From: HIMB11 sp965657135
GTDB lineage: Bacteria > Pseudomonadota > Alphaproteobacteria > Rhodobacterales > Rhodobacteraceae
Assembly (NCBI GenBank): GCA_965657135.1
Contig: CBFHNF010000004.1
Location: 91,337-155,336, forward strand
Length of the DNA: 64,000 nt
Reading direction: 5' to 3'
The position numbers were made by a program, and so were the translations under genes. Below the pieces are notes generated by a model. The model was not told where the DNA came from, did not search any database, and worked only from the letters and a program-made list of their open reading frames with translations. Below are positions 24,942 through 34,465 of the stretch, piece after piece (positions within the stretch are counted from its first letter, which is position 1; each line of letters opens with the position of its first letter).

Positions 24942-25981
24942 TGTTTTTTGCATCTGACAACGCAGGCCCCGTGCCGCAGCAGGTATTGGATCAAATGGTA
25001 TCGGCTAATGCTGGCTATGTGTCTAGCTATGGTGCGGATCCGCAAATGGAACAGGTCACAGCCCTTATTCGTGAAAAATTCGAAGCACCAGACGCAGCAG
25101 TTTACCTTGTTGGCACTGGGACGGCAGCGAATGCTTTGGCATTGTCCACCTTGTCGCAGCCATGGGAGACAGTGTTTTGCTCGCCTGTTTCACATATCCA
25201 TGAGGATGAGTGTAATGCGCCCGAGTTCTATATGGGTGGTGGGAAACTGACCTTGGTAGGTGACAGTGATAAAATCACGCCAGAAGCTTTGATAAGATCC
25301 ATCGAGGGCGAAGAGACACGCGGTGTTCACGGCCCCCAACGTGGACCCGTTTCAATTACGCAAATCACCGAGAAAGGCCATTCATATTCCGTGGAAGAAG
25401 TCCGCGATATTGCTGGTGTGGCCAGGGATTACGGATTGGCGTTGCACATGGATGGTGCACGATTTGCAAATGCCATTGTTGCACGCAATTCGTCACCTGC
25501 GGATATGACCTGGCGCGCAGGGGTTGATGCCCTTAGTTTTGGGGGGACGAAAAACGGATTGATGGGCGTTGAGGCGGTTGTCTTTTTTGATCCAAAACAT
25601 GCATGGGAATTTGAATTGCGCCGTAAACGTGGGGCGCATTTGTTTTCTAAACACCGGTATTTGTCGGCGCAGATGCTGGCCTATTTAACGGATGATTTGT
25701 GGTTGGATCTAGCCAGACGTGCGAATGAAAATTTCGCACGATTAAAAGAGGGGCTAGCCACAATTCCAGAGGTGTCGTTGCGCGGCACTCCAGATGGCAA
25801 TATGACGTTTTTCGACATGCCACGCGCAATGCACAAACGCGCTGAAGCGGCAGGTGCAATTTATTATTGGGACGACATGGACGAGCCAATGGATCAGATG
25901 ATCATGGGGCGATTGGTGTGTGATTGGTCAATCACGCACGATATGATCGACCAATTTGTCAGTTGCTTGAAAAAGTCTTAG
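24941..25981 (+). CDS. ltaE: Low-specificity L-threonine aldolase
   Basis: 346 residues, PLP fold type I. The PLP lysine is in LSFGGTKNGLMG, and LHMDGARFANA holds the conserved aspartate and arginine. The enzyme splits L-threonine and L-allo-threonine to glycine and acetaldehyde. The start uses the TAATG overlap with ycgN. The stop overlaps the convergent gyrB stop by four bases. Confidence 0.92.
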   Translation: MFFASDNAGPVPQQVLDQMVSANAGYVSSYGADPQMEQVTALIREKFEAPDAAVYLVGTGTAANALALSTLSQPWETVFCSPVSHIHEDECNAPEFYMGGGKLTLVGDSDKITPEALIRSIEGEETRGVHGPQRGPVSITQITEKGHSYSVEEVRDIAGVARDYGLALHMDGARFANAIVARNSSPADMTWRAGVDALSFGGTKNGLMGVEAVVFFDPKHAWEFELRRKRGAHLFSKHRYLSAQMLAYLTDDLWLDLARRANENFARLKEGLATIPEVSLRGTPDGNMTFFDMPRAMHKRAEAAGAIYYWDDMDEPMDQMIMGRLVCDWSITHDMIDQFVSCLKKS

Positions 25982-28395
25982 AAATCCAAATTCTCGACGT
26001 TTAACGCATTGCTTTGGATGAATTCGCGGCGCGGTTCAACCACGTCGCCCATCAATTTAGTAAACAGATCGTCTGCCTCGGCGGCGTCTTCGATTTTCAC
26101 CTGTAGCAATGTGCGCGCATCTGGATCCAATGTGGTTTCCCACAGCTGATCTGGGTTCATTTCCCCCAAACCTTTGTAGCGTTGCAATGTCAGACCCTTT
26201 TCACCCTCTTTCAGGATTGCGTCTAGCAGATCAAGCGGCCCGTGGATGGTTAAATTACGATCCTTGCGCACCAACGTTGCTGTTGTGCCGTATACTTCTT
26301 GCAGGCTTTCGGTAAAGCTGCCTGCCTTGCGTGCCTCACCCGAACGCAGCATTGGACCATCTAAAGTGCGCATTTCCTCGACGCCGCGCAGGATACGGGA
26401 CAAACGAATGCCGTGATCCTGTGTAATCCGGCCCGTCCAACCCTGTTCGTATTCCAGTGCAATTTGATTCAGGCGTATGGCCACTTGGTCTGCAATTCCC
26501 TGTAGGTTTGCATCAACTGCACCTGGAACAAATGCACCGGCGATTGCCGCTTGTTCAAGGATATGACGGGGGTAATGAGTTGGGAATGCATCTAATACAC
26601 GTCGAAGTTGACGAGCCTCATCCACAACTCGCGTAAGATCTTGTCCTCCGATCTCTGAACCACTTCCCAAGCGCAGAATGGCTCCGTCAACCCCTTGCTG
26701 AACTAGGTATTCATCAAGTGCGCCTTGATCTTTTAGGTACACTTCGGATTTGCCCCGGCTGACTTTGTACAAAGGAGGTTGCGCAACAAAAAGATGCCCA
26801 GCCTCGACCAGTTCGGGCATCTGACGGTAGAAGAACGTCAAAAGTAATGTTCGGATGTGTGCCCCATCAACGTCCGCGTCGGTCATGATAACAATTTTGT
26901 GGTATCTTAGTTTGCTGAGATTAAACTCGTCGCGACCGATTCCTGTACCCAATGCCATAACAAGGTTGCCGATTTCCTGACTTGCCAGCATCCGATCAAA
27001 CCGTGCGCGTTCAACGTTCAGGATTTTACCGCGTAGTGGCAAAATGGCCTGAGTACGACGATCACGTCCAGTTTGTGCTGATCCCCCAGCCGAGTCACCC
27101 TCGACCAAGAAGACTTCTGTCTTGGAGGGATCTTTTTCTGAACAGTCTTTCAATTTGCCAGCAAGAAAATTCACATCAAGCGCGCTTTTTCGACGGGTCA
27201 ATTCGCGTGCTTTACGCGCAGCTTCGCGGGCCAATGCAGCTTCGATTATTTTGCCGACAATTATTTTGGCTTCATTTGGGTTTTCTTCGAACCACTCTGC
27301 CAATTTTTCGTTCATTAAACCTTCAACCGCGGGGCGTACTTCGGATGAAACCAGTTTGTCTTTGGTTTGGCTGGAAAATTTAGGATCGGGTACCTTAACT
27401 GACAAAACACATGTCAGTCCTTCGCGCGCGTCATCGCCTGTGAAGTTCACTTTTTCCTTTTTTGCTATTCCGCTACTTTGTGCATAATTATTGATTGTTC
27501 TGGTCAAGGCTGCACGAAAGCCCGCCATGTGTGCTCCACCATCGCGTTGGGGAATGTTGTTCGTAAACGGAAGAACATTTTCATGATAGCTGTCGTTCCA
27601 CCACATCGCGACCTCGACGCCGATTTCATCGCGATCACCCGTCACATAGATTGGCTCACTCATCACTGATGATTTTGAACGGTCTAAATATTTTACAAAT
27701 TCTTTTACACCACCATCATAGAATAATTCCGAACGCAGTGGTTCAGCGGGGCGATCATCTTCTAGGATGATGCGCACCCCAGAGTTCAAAAATGCAAGTT
27801 CGCGCAAACGTTTTTCAAGCGTTTCGAATGAAAATTCCAAATTTGAAAACGTGTCTGTTGATGCAAGAAAGCGGACTTGCGTACCTTTTTCCCCATCCGC
27901 ATCACCAATTTCCTTTAGGTGTTCGACAGTTTCGCCATGTTCGAAACGGGCAACGTGCACTTTGCCATTGCGCCAAACTGTCAATTCCAACCACACGGAC
28001 AAGGCGTTTACAACGGAAACACCAACGCCGTGCAGACCACCGGAAACCTTATAGGAGTTGCTATCAAACTTACCACCAGCGTGCAGTTGGGTCATGATAA
28101 CCTCGGCTGCTGATACGCCTTCTTCTTGGTGAATATCAACTGGGATACCACGACCATTATCGCGTACCGAAACACTGTTGTCGGCATGAATTTTCACGTG
28201 CACATAGTCTGCATGCCCTGCGAGTGCCTCGTCAATGCCGTTGTCAACAACTTCATACACCATGTGGTGCAGACCAGAACCGTCGTCTGTATCCCCGATG
28301 TACATACCAGGACGTTTGCGAACTGCTTCTAACCCTTTGAGAACCTTAATAGATTCTGCACCATATGTGTTGTTGTTTTGCTCTGGCTCGGACAT
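25978..28395 (-). CDS. gyrB: DNA gyrase subunit B
   Basis: 805 residues, full length. GHKL ATPase domain with EVVDNGIDEALAG and VRDNGRGIP, transducer domain, TOPRIM domain with LVEGDSAGGSA and DADVDGAHI, and the C-terminal GyrB motif YKGLGEMNPDQLWETT. With GyrA it adds negative supercoils using ATP. It is on the same strand as recF, dnaN and dnaA, with one lysE gene between. The distance to lysE is about 80 bases, room for its own promoter. Confidence 0.98.
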   Translation of the reverse strand: MSEPEQNNNTYGAESIKVLKGLEAVRKRPGMYIGDTDDGSGLHHMVYEVVDNGIDEALAGHADYVHVKIHADNSVSVRDNGRGIPVDIHQEEGVSAAEVIMTQLHAGGKFDSNSYKVSGGLHGVGVSVVNALSVWLELTVWRNGKVHVARFEHGETVEHLKEIGDADGEKGTQVRFLASTDTFSNLEFSFETLEKRLRELAFLNSGVRIILEDDRPAEPLRSELFYDGGVKEFVKYLDRSKSSVMSEPIYVTGDRDEIGVEVAMWWNDSYHENVLPFTNNIPQRDGGAHMAGFRAALTRTINNYAQSSGIAKKEKVNFTGDDAREGLTCVLSVKVPDPKFSSQTKDKLVSSEVRPAVEGLMNEKLAEWFEENPNEAKIIVGKIIEAALAREAARKARELTRRKSALDVNFLAGKLKDCSEKDPSKTEVFLVEGDSAGGSAQTGRDRRTQAILPLRGKILNVERARFDRMLASQEIGNLVMALGTGIGRDEFNLSKLRYHKIVIMTDADVDGAHIRTLLLTFFYRQMPELVEAGHLFVAQPPLYKVSRGKSEVYLKDQGALDEYLVQQGVDGAILRLGSGSEIGGQDLTRVVDEARQLRRVLDAFPTHYPRHILEQAAIAGAFVPGAVDANLQGIADQVAIRLNQIALEYEQGWTGRITQDHGIRLSRILRGVEEMRTLDGPMLRSGEARKAGSFTESLQEVYGTTATLVRKDRNLTIHGPLDLLDAILKEGEKGLTLQRYKGLGEMNPDQLWETTLDPDARTLLQVKIEDAAEADDLFTKLMGDVVEPRREFIQSNALNVENLDF

Positions 28396-28474
28396 TCATG
28401 CCACCTTCTTATCTTTTGACGAATTATACGATTTCTGGTGGCGATTGTCACGCCCCAACACAATATTTTGTGTT

Positions 28475-29095
28475 TTAAGTCAGGGGAATAATGAACCCAA
28501 CACCGATTAACAGAATGCCTGATATTATGTTAACCCGTCGCAATGCAGACGGTGAGCTGAGCAAGTGGCGAACACGGTCCACCATGAGAGAAAGCGCAAG
28601 ATTTCCAATGAATGGAACAATTGCAGAAATCGTGCAGATGGCAACGACATCCACCAATGTGACTTCTGACAAATCAAAAAAACCTGGCAAAACGCCCATG
28701 TAAAACAAGATTGCCTTGGGGTTGCTAAGGATGATGGCAACACCCGCAGCAAATCCTGCCCATTGTCCGGGGCGCGTCAATCGGTTGTCTTTGCTGATCG
28801 ATTGGTCGGCATTGCGGATCAAGCCATAGCCAAGTGCGAAAAAGATGACGGTAGCAACGTATTTCAGAATGTCCAAAAATCCGTCGTATTGCATCGCAAC
28901 CCAGCTAACGCCAAGAATTGCGAGGATGGGCCAAACGATATCACCCACGACAACACCCATCGCAAGAGGCCAAGCAGAACCAATTCCTCCTGATAAAGTA
29001 CGCGCCACAATGGCCATCCAAACGGGCCCTGGAGTTAAAAATAGAATAAAAATTCCACCTGCATATAATGCCAAATCGAAAAAACTTGCCGTCAT
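28475..29095 (-). CDS. LysE/RhtB family amino-acid exporter
   Basis: 206 residues with about six hydrophobic segments. The family signature is present: FLTPGPVWMAIVARTLSGG near residues 19-37, and SNPKAILFYMGVLPGF around 124-139. LysE/RhtB proteins export basic or neutral amino acids from the cytoplasm. It lies between recF and gyrB on the same strand. A 7-base inverted repeat with a four-base loop (28457-28474) lies just after its stop, without a U run. Confidence 0.88.
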   Translation of the reverse strand: MTASFFDLALYAGGIFILFLTPGPVWMAIVARTLSGGIGSAWPLAMGVVVGDIVWPILAILGVSWVAMQYDGFLDILKYVATVIFFALGYGLIRNADQSISKDNRLTRPGQWAGFAAGVAIILSNPKAILFYMGVLPGFFDLSEVTLVDVVAICTISAIVPFIGNLALSLMVDRVRHLLSSPSALRRVNIISGILLIGVGFIIPLT

Positions 29096-29131
29096 AAACT
29101 CATCCTCTGCATAGTGCAGTAGACTTGCGAC

Positions 29132-30244
29132 TTATAATAGGCAAGTGTCATGTTGAGTGGTATTTGATAAACCATCTGTCTCGCTTACCTTGATCGCTTG
29201 GGCACGATCGCCAAGTTCACGAAAAACATCAATTTCTGTTCCTGTCATCCACGCTTGCGCACCTAGTTCACAGACTTCGTGATAAAGCGCTGCGCGGCGC
29301 TCATTGTCCAGATGTGCGGATACCTCGTCCAATAGTACGAGTGGGGCTGCACCAATTTTTTCTTTTAACGCCCGAACATTTGCCAGGATCATTGAAATCA
29401 ACAGTGCCTTTTGTTCACCAGTGGAACAATCCTTGGCATCAATGCCTTTGCGTTGAAAAACGCCAAGCATATCGGTGCGATGTGGCCCAATCAAGGTCCG
29501 GCCCGCCGCCATATCGCGGAGGCGGCTTTCTTCGAGTGCAGATTTAAGGTCATCAACCGTCGTGGGCATTTCGCCCTCGCTTTGATCGAGGGTGAGTTGA
29601 GCAATCGGAAACTCGGTTGCTGAAGACTCTTGAGCCTGCTGTATAAGTGCCAAAGCGCGTTCCCGCGCCGAATGAATTTCAACTCCTGCCTGTGACATTT
29701 GCAATTCAATCGCGCGATACCAATGTGCATCACGGACTTGTTCTTTCAACAATTTGTTACGTTCACGCATCGCCTTTTCGTAATTTAATGATGCTTCAGC
29801 ATGTGTTGGAAAAAAACTTAGGGCGATGCGATCCAAAAAACGACGACGTCCTTCAGCGCCTTCAATCCAAAGCCGATCCATCGCTGGAACCAACCAAACC
29901 ACCCGGGATATTTCACCCAAACTTATTTGTGAAACAGGCTTGTCATCTATTGAAATCCGGCGTGCTGTGCCATCTTCGGATGTGATTTTTGTTTGATGGA
30001 TCAGCCCAGCGCGCATTAGATCAGATTGTAATTGCCATCCCAAACTTTCTGGCCGACGGGCCATATCCTGAGCGCTTGCCCGACGCATTCCACGCCCAGG
30101 CGAAAATAACGAAACAGCTTCTAATATATTGGTTTTACCAGACCCATTCGGCCCAAACACAGCGACGGGACGTTCGTCAAACGAAAATCGTGCAAGTTTG
30201 TGAGAGCGGAAATGTGAAAGAAGAAGGGTAGATAGGTACAACAT
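29132..30244 (-). CDS. recF: DNA replication/repair protein RecF
   Basis: 370 residues. Walker A GPNGSGKTN (31-39), RecF signature in the linker, Walker B PLVLLDEVSAHLD near residue 310. The SMC-like ATPase helps RecOR load RecA at single-strand gaps. It starts 25 bases after dnaN, in the classical dnaA-dnaN-recF order. Confidence 0.95.
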   Translation of the reverse strand: MLYLSTLLLSHFRSHKLARFSFDERPVAVFGPNGSGKTNILEAVSLFSPGRGMRRASAQDMARRPESLGWQLQSDLMRAGLIHQTKITSEDGTARRISIDDKPVSQISLGEISRVVWLVPAMDRLWIEGAEGRRRFLDRIALSFFPTHAEASLNYEKAMRERNKLLKEQVRDAHWYRAIELQMSQAGVEIHSARERALALIQQAQESSATEFPIAQLTLDQSEGEMPTTVDDLKSALEESRLRDMAAGRTLIGPHRTDMLGVFQRKGIDAKDCSTGEQKALLISMILANVRALKEKIGAAPLVLLDEVSAHLDNERRAALYHEVCELGAQAWMTGTEIDVFRELGDRAQAIKVSETDGLSNTTQHDTCLL

Positions 30245-30269
30245 TATCTACCCAATACAGAACTGTGGA

Positions 30270-31388
30270 TCAAACACGCATCGGCATAACGACGTAAACA
30301 GCCGTTGTATCATTGCCTTCACGCATTAGAGTTGGATCCCCAGAGGAATTGAACATAAAGACAGCATTTTCGCGATCAACCTGACTGGCTATCTCAAGCA
30401 GATATTTTGCATTGAACCCAATCTCTAAACGCTCATCACCATAAGCAACGGCAAGCTCTTCTTCCGCTGCACCGCTATCTGGAGAATTAACCGACAAAAC
30501 CAAACGATCTTCATCAAGTGACAGTTTTACGGCGCGCGAACGTTCGGAAGATACGGTTGAAACACGATCGACTGCCTTGGCAAACTCGCTGGCATCTACT
30601 TCTAGGCGGCGCGTATTGCCTGCGGGTATAACGCGTTGATAATCAGGGAAGGTGCCGTCGATCACCTTTGACGTGAGTGTGATTTCAGGTGTGGCAAAAC
30701 GAATTTTTGTTTCAGATACGGACACAGCGATCTGTACATCATCGTCTTCCAAGAGTTTGCGCAATTCGCCAACAGTTTTGCGTGGAACGATTACCCCAGG
30801 CATATCCGTTGTTCCATCTGGCAAATCGGCATCAATGCGTGCCAAACGGTGGCCGTCGGTGGCGACACAACGCAAAACTTTGCCTCCATCTGAATCGGCG
30901 ACGTGCATGTAAACACCATTCAAATAGTACCGTGTCTCTTCTGTTGAAATCGCGAACTTTGACTTATCAAACAAACGACGAAGGACCGGAGCAGGTGCGG
31001 TAAAATTAGACTCATATTCAGAAGACGCCATAACGGGAAAATCTTCTTTGGGGAGCGTCGCGAGTGAGAAATTGGAACGGCCAGCTTCTACAGTTAAGCG
31101 TCCTTTCGCTGAATCATCGATCAACGTTACCAATGCGCCGTCTGGTAATTTACGTACAATTTCATGCAATGTGACGGCTGAAACGGTTGTCGAACCCGCT
31201 CGCTCGACCTGAGCAACAGTTTTATCAACAACTTCGATATCCAAATCTGTTGCGCGAAATTGAACGTGCTCGCCCTCGGCCTCGATCAGAACGTTTGCAA
31301 GGATTGGTATTGTGTTACGCCGTTCAACAACTGATTGTGCCTGTGAGACTGCTTTTAACAGGGCGCCACGCTCAATGCTAAGCTTCAT
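30270..31388 (-). CDS. dnaN: DNA polymerase III beta sliding clamp
   Basis: 372 residues, three clamp domains. N-terminal MKLSIERGALLKAVSQAQSV is typical, and the C-terminus ends YVVMPMRV, the conserved end that forms part of the hydrophobic pocket. It tethers polymerase III to DNA. AAGGAT lies just ahead of the ATG. The spacer to dnaA is about 145 bases with a hairpin at 31485. Confidence 0.97.
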   Translation of the reverse strand: MKLSIERGALLKAVSQAQSVVERRNTIPILANVLIEAEGEHVQFRATDLDIEVVDKTVAQVERAGSTTVSAVTLHEIVRKLPDGALVTLIDDSAKGRLTVEAGRSNFSLATLPKEDFPVMASSEYESNFTAPAPVLRRLFDKSKFAISTEETRYYLNGVYMHVADSDGGKVLRCVATDGHRLARIDADLPDGTTDMPGVIVPRKTVGELRKLLEDDDVQIAVSVSETKIRFATPEITLTSKVIDGTFPDYQRVIPAGNTRRLEVDASEFAKAVDRVSTVSSERSRAVKLSLDEDRLVLSVNSPDSGAAEEELAVAYGDERLEIGFNAKYLLEIASQVDRENAVFMFNSSGDPTLMREGNDTTAVYVVMPMRV

Positions 31389-31484
31389 AATCCTTGCTCC
31401 TATCTTGGCCGGGACTGGTAAAATACGACATTAAACTTACAGCTCAAGTCTTTTTTATGTTGTCAACGGAAATAGGCCAAGCGT

Positions 31485-31502
31485 CAAGGCCATTTGGCCT
31501 TG
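31485..31502 (-). other. Hairpin in the dnaA-dnaN spacer
   Basis: CAAGGCC / GGCCTTG with a four-base loop, followed on the transcript by another GGCC. There is no U run, so it may modulate read-through or mRNA processing between dnaA and dnaN. Confidence 0.4.
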
Positions 31503-31533
31503 TTCATGGTGAGATTTTATAAGTCGAATGGAT

Positions 31534-32892
31534 TTATGCTTCTAGCGCGCGTCGTAGCATTTCCAAATCTTCTGCGATTTGGCCGTCTTGGACTTTTAGT
31601 TCTTCGACACGTTTAACACCGTGCATCACTGTTGTATGATCGCGCCCCCCAAATCGACGTCCAATTTCGGGTAGGCTTCGACTAGTCATTTGTTTGGCCA
31701 AATACATCGCGATTTGGCGAGGGCGTGCGTATGAACGCAAACGTTTTGGGCCAATCATATCCGATAGTCTTATATTATAGTGTTCTGAAACCTTACGCTG
31801 GATTTCTTCGACCGTGATTTTGCGCTCTGATGCGCGCAAAATATCTGCCAAGCAATCTTGGGTCACTTCGAGAGTGATGTGCCGCCCGACAAGGGAGGCA
31901 AATGCAAATAAACGCGTTAATGCACCTTCTAGAACGCGAACATTCGTTGAGATCCGCAGCGCAAGGAATTCCAAAACACTTTTATCAAATGTTACATCTG
32001 GATATTGCGCACTGTATTGTTCGACTTTGGATTGCAGAATTCCAAGGCGTAATTCGTAATCTGTTGGGTGCAAATCAACGACCAATCCACATTGCAGGCG
32101 ACTTTTGATGCGTTCTTCTAGGTCCTTAATCTCGCCTGGTGCACGATCGGCGGAAATTATGATTTGTTTATTTTGATCCACCAGAGCGTTGAAAGTGTGA
32201 AAAAACTCTTCTTGGGTGCTGTCTTTGCCTGCAATAAACTGAACATCGTCTACCATCAGAACATCAACTGATCGGAACAGTTGTTTGAAATCCATCATCT
32301 TACGTTCGCGCAGGGCCTGGACAAATCGGTACATGAACTGTTCGGCAGACAGATATACAACATTCAAATCTGGGCGACGCGTTTGAAGTTCCCATGCGAT
32401 TGCGTGCATTAAGTGCGTTTTACCCAAACCAACACCGCCATATAGGAACAGTGGATTGAAACTTACGGCTTCCCCTTCGCCAACGCGGCGTGCTGCTGCA
32501 TGTGCAAGCTCGTTTGGTTTTCCAACGACAAATGTGTCAAATTTAAATCTAGGGTCGAGTGGCGCACCAGGAAGCTCATCTGATGCTTTAACCTCGGACT
32601 CACTTTTTGCAGTGCTTGGTTGTTTGATTTTGGGCTGGTATGAAGGTGCGCCGGTTGCAACATCAAAGCGCAGTCGGCGCACATCGCCAAATAACGCAGA
32701 CAACTGAAACAAAATCACGTCCGAAAAGTTCTGTGCAACATAGTTCCCAATGAAATTTGTCGGAACTTCAAAAACAGCAACGCCATTTTCAATTTCACAA
32801 AAATTCAGGGGTGCGATCCAAGTGTTAAAGTTATTTACTCCAACAGTATGCTTGATCGTCTCTTTGATCTCGCCCCAAAATTCCTGAGCCAT
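31534..32892 (-). CDS. dnaA: Chromosomal replication initiator DnaA
   Basis: 452 residues. Domain I (about 1-75), a short linker (about 80-110), AAA+ domain with Walker A GGVGLGKTH (152-160) and sensor/Walker B VLMVDDVQFIAGK, and domain IV with the DnaA signature GGRDHTTVMHGVKRVEEL near the C-terminus. It binds DnaA boxes and opens oriC. The ATG at 32892 has only a weak, distant ribosome binding site. The leader contains a terminator-like hairpin. Confidence 0.97.
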   Translation of the reverse strand: MAQEFWGEIKETIKHTVGVNNFNTWIAPLNFCEIENGVAVFEVPTNFIGNYVAQNFSDVILFQLSALFGDVRRLRFDVATGAPSYQPKIKQPSTAKSESEVKASDELPGAPLDPRFKFDTFVVGKPNELAHAAARRVGEGEAVSFNPLFLYGGVGLGKTHLMHAIAWELQTRRPDLNVVYLSAEQFMYRFVQALRERKMMDFKQLFRSVDVLMVDDVQFIAGKDSTQEEFFHTFNALVDQNKQIIISADRAPGEIKDLEERIKSRLQCGLVVDLHPTDYELRLGILQSKVEQYSAQYPDVTFDKSVLEFLALRISTNVRVLEGALTRLFAFASLVGRHITLEVTQDCLADILRASERKITVEEIQRKVSEHYNIRLSDMIGPKRLRSYARPRQIAMYLAKQMTSRSLPEIGRRFGGRDHTTVMHGVKRVEELKVQDGQIAEDLEMLRRALEA

Positions 32893-32939
32893 ATGTGTCG
32901 TCCCGTTCCTATGTTTTTTTGCGCAACACTCATCTGGCC

Positions 32940-32966
32940 AAAAAATACCATGCCCCTGACATGGTA
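32940..32966 (-). promoter_or_regulatory. Terminator-like hairpin in the dnaA leader
   Basis: On the minus strand TACCATG / CATGGTA with a seven-base loop is followed at once by six T. It lies about 50 bases before the dnaA start, where it could act as an attenuator or as the end of read-through from rpsT. The stem is short and AT-rich, so its strength is uncertain. Confidence 0.4.
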
Positions 32967-33106
32967 GACATCAGGTCGTCCTCACGGTCATTTTGTGAAT
33001 GGGCAGGTCTGGTTCGCACACGATATCATCGACAACTTTCGTTGACGCATGTTCAAAACCAGCTGCCCCCCCAGGCGATGCGAGTCGCTAAGGCAAATTA
33101 GCAATT

Positions 33107-33118
33107 TCGACATGTCGA
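33107..33118. promoter_or_regulatory. 12-base palindrome upstream of dnaA
   Basis: The perfect palindrome TCGACATGTCGA sits in the rpsT-dnaA spacer (32893-33246). No match to the DnaA box consensus is visible in this spacer. It may be a regulator site for dnaA transcription; no factor is identified. Confidence 0.3.
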
Positions 33119-33186
33119 GGGCAACAATTCTTATAGCTTGACTCTAGTTTTCCTGAAAAAGAATCTCTTTTCGAAAGTTTTTCTAC

Positions 33187-33216
33187 AAAAAAAAAGCGCC
33201 ACCGCTATGGTGACGC
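33187..33216 (-). terminator. Intrinsic terminator of rpsT
   Basis: On the minus strand GCGTCACC / GGTGGCGC (one mismatch, five-base loop) is followed by a run of nine T. It lies about 30 bases after the rpsT stop and separates rpsT from dnaA transcription. Confidence 0.85.
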
Positions 33217-33246
33217 ATTCCATGAAATATTAATTATTTCTGGCTT

Positions 33247-33510
33247 TTATGCGATTGCCTTCACTCGCGCAGATAGGCGCGACATTTTGCGAGCTGCTGT
33301 ATTTTTGTGAAAGATGCCTTTTGTGACGCCACGCATCAATTCTGGCTGTGCTGCACGCAATGCTGCGCTCGCTGCGTCACGATCACCACTCTCGATTGCT
33401 TCTTCGACTTTACGCAAGAAAGTGCGGATACGTGAACGACGTGACTTGTTTACGACTGCACGACGCTCTGTTTGACGTGCGCGTTTTTTAGATTGAGGCG
33501 TGTTTGCCAT
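33247..33510 (-). CDS. rpsT: 30S ribosomal protein S20
   Basis: 87 residues. MANTPQSKKRARQTERR is the standard S20 opening, and the rest is basic and helical with DAASAALRAAQPELMRGV-type middle and KNTAARKMSRLSARV end. It binds 16S rRNA early in 30S assembly. The ATG at 33510 gives the conserved start; the ATG at 33519 would add three residues. An intrinsic terminator follows. Location next to dnaA is usual in Rhodobacterales. Confidence 0.96.
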   Translation of the reverse strand: MANTPQSKKRARQTERRAVVNKSRRSRIRTFLRKVEEAIESGDRDAASAALRAAQPELMRGVTKGIFHKNTAARKMSRLSARVKAIA

Positions 33511-33625
33511 GCGATTCAAATCCCACTGTTCGGGTTACATATTCCTGAGGTCGCGTCTTTAGGCCCGACTCGAAGCTGAGTCAACAGGTGAGTGATCAAA
33601 AACACCAAAAACGCCCTCATTTTCT

Positions 33626-34402
33626 TCATTTATCGCGAAACTGCGCTTCGCGTTTCTCGATAAAGGCGGCCATTCCTTCTTTTTGGTCGTCGGTTGCAAA
33701 TAGGGAATGGAACAAGCGCCGCTCGAACAAAAGACCTTCGTTCAGAGTTGTTTCATACGACCGATTAACGGCCTCTTTCGCGGCCATAACAGCGACCATT
33801 GATTTTTCTGCTATTTTTGCCGCGGCACCCATCGCTTCGTCCATTAATTTTTTGGTTGGGACAACGCGGCTTACTAAACCACAGCGTTCGGCTTCATCAG
33901 CCTCCATAAACCGACCAGTCAAATTCATATCCATCGATTTCGATTTGCCGATGTAACGTGTCATTCGTTGCGAACCGCCCATTCCAGCAATGACGCCTAA
34001 ATTAATCTCAGGCTGGCCGAATTTCGCATTTTCAGCTGCGATTATAAAATCACACATCATCGCCAATTCGCAACCGCCACCCAAAGCATACCCGGATACA
34101 GCTGCGATAATCGGTTTGCGAACACGTCCAATGCGATCTGATTCGTCACCGAAGAGGTTCTCATTAAATACGTCTGAAAACGATTTACTGCTCATCATCT
34201 TGATGTCAGCGCCTGCCGCGAACGCCTTTTCTGAACCAGTTATAACGATACAGCGGACTGTTTCATTTTTCTGTGCGGATTCAAGGGCATCAACAAGCTC
34301 GGTCAAAAGTTCGGCATTCAGTGCATTTAATGCATCGGGCCGATTCAGTTTAATCAGGGCAATGTGGTTTTCCACTTCGACGATTATCGTCTCATAAGCC
34401 AT
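33626..34402 (-). CDS. Enoyl-CoA hydratase (crotonase family)
   Basis: 258 residues. Crotonase-fold motifs: AFAAGADIKMM (oxyanion hole) and GGGCELAMMCDFIIAAENAKFG, with the glutamates in the positions used by FadB/EchA-type hydratases (QPEINLGVIAGMGGSQR). It hydrates trans-2-enoyl-CoA to (S)-3-hydroxyacyl-CoA in beta-oxidation. It stands alone between rpsT and mutM on the minus strand. Confidence 0.93.
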   Translation of the reverse strand: MAYETIIVEVENHIALIKLNRPDALNALNAELLTELVDALESAQKNETVRCIVITGSEKAFAAGADIKMMSSKSFSDVFNENLFGDESDRIGRVRKPIIAAVSGYALGGGCELAMMCDFIIAAENAKFGQPEINLGVIAGMGGSQRMTRYIGKSKSMDMNLTGRFMEADEAERCGLVSRVVPTKKLMDEAMGAAAKIAEKSMVAVMAAKEAVNRSYETTLNEGLLFERRLFHSLFATDDQKEGMAAFIEKREAQFRDK

Positions 34403-34465
34403 GAAGATATCTCTCAGTTGTTACATTTAGTCAAAGTGCTTAACATGAAACGCGGTTTGATCAAG

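Noticed and set aside
30264..30272. DnaA-box-like TGTGGATCA at the dnaN stop
   Set aside because: One mismatch and isolated, overlapping the dnaN stop codon; too weak to call a regulatory site.
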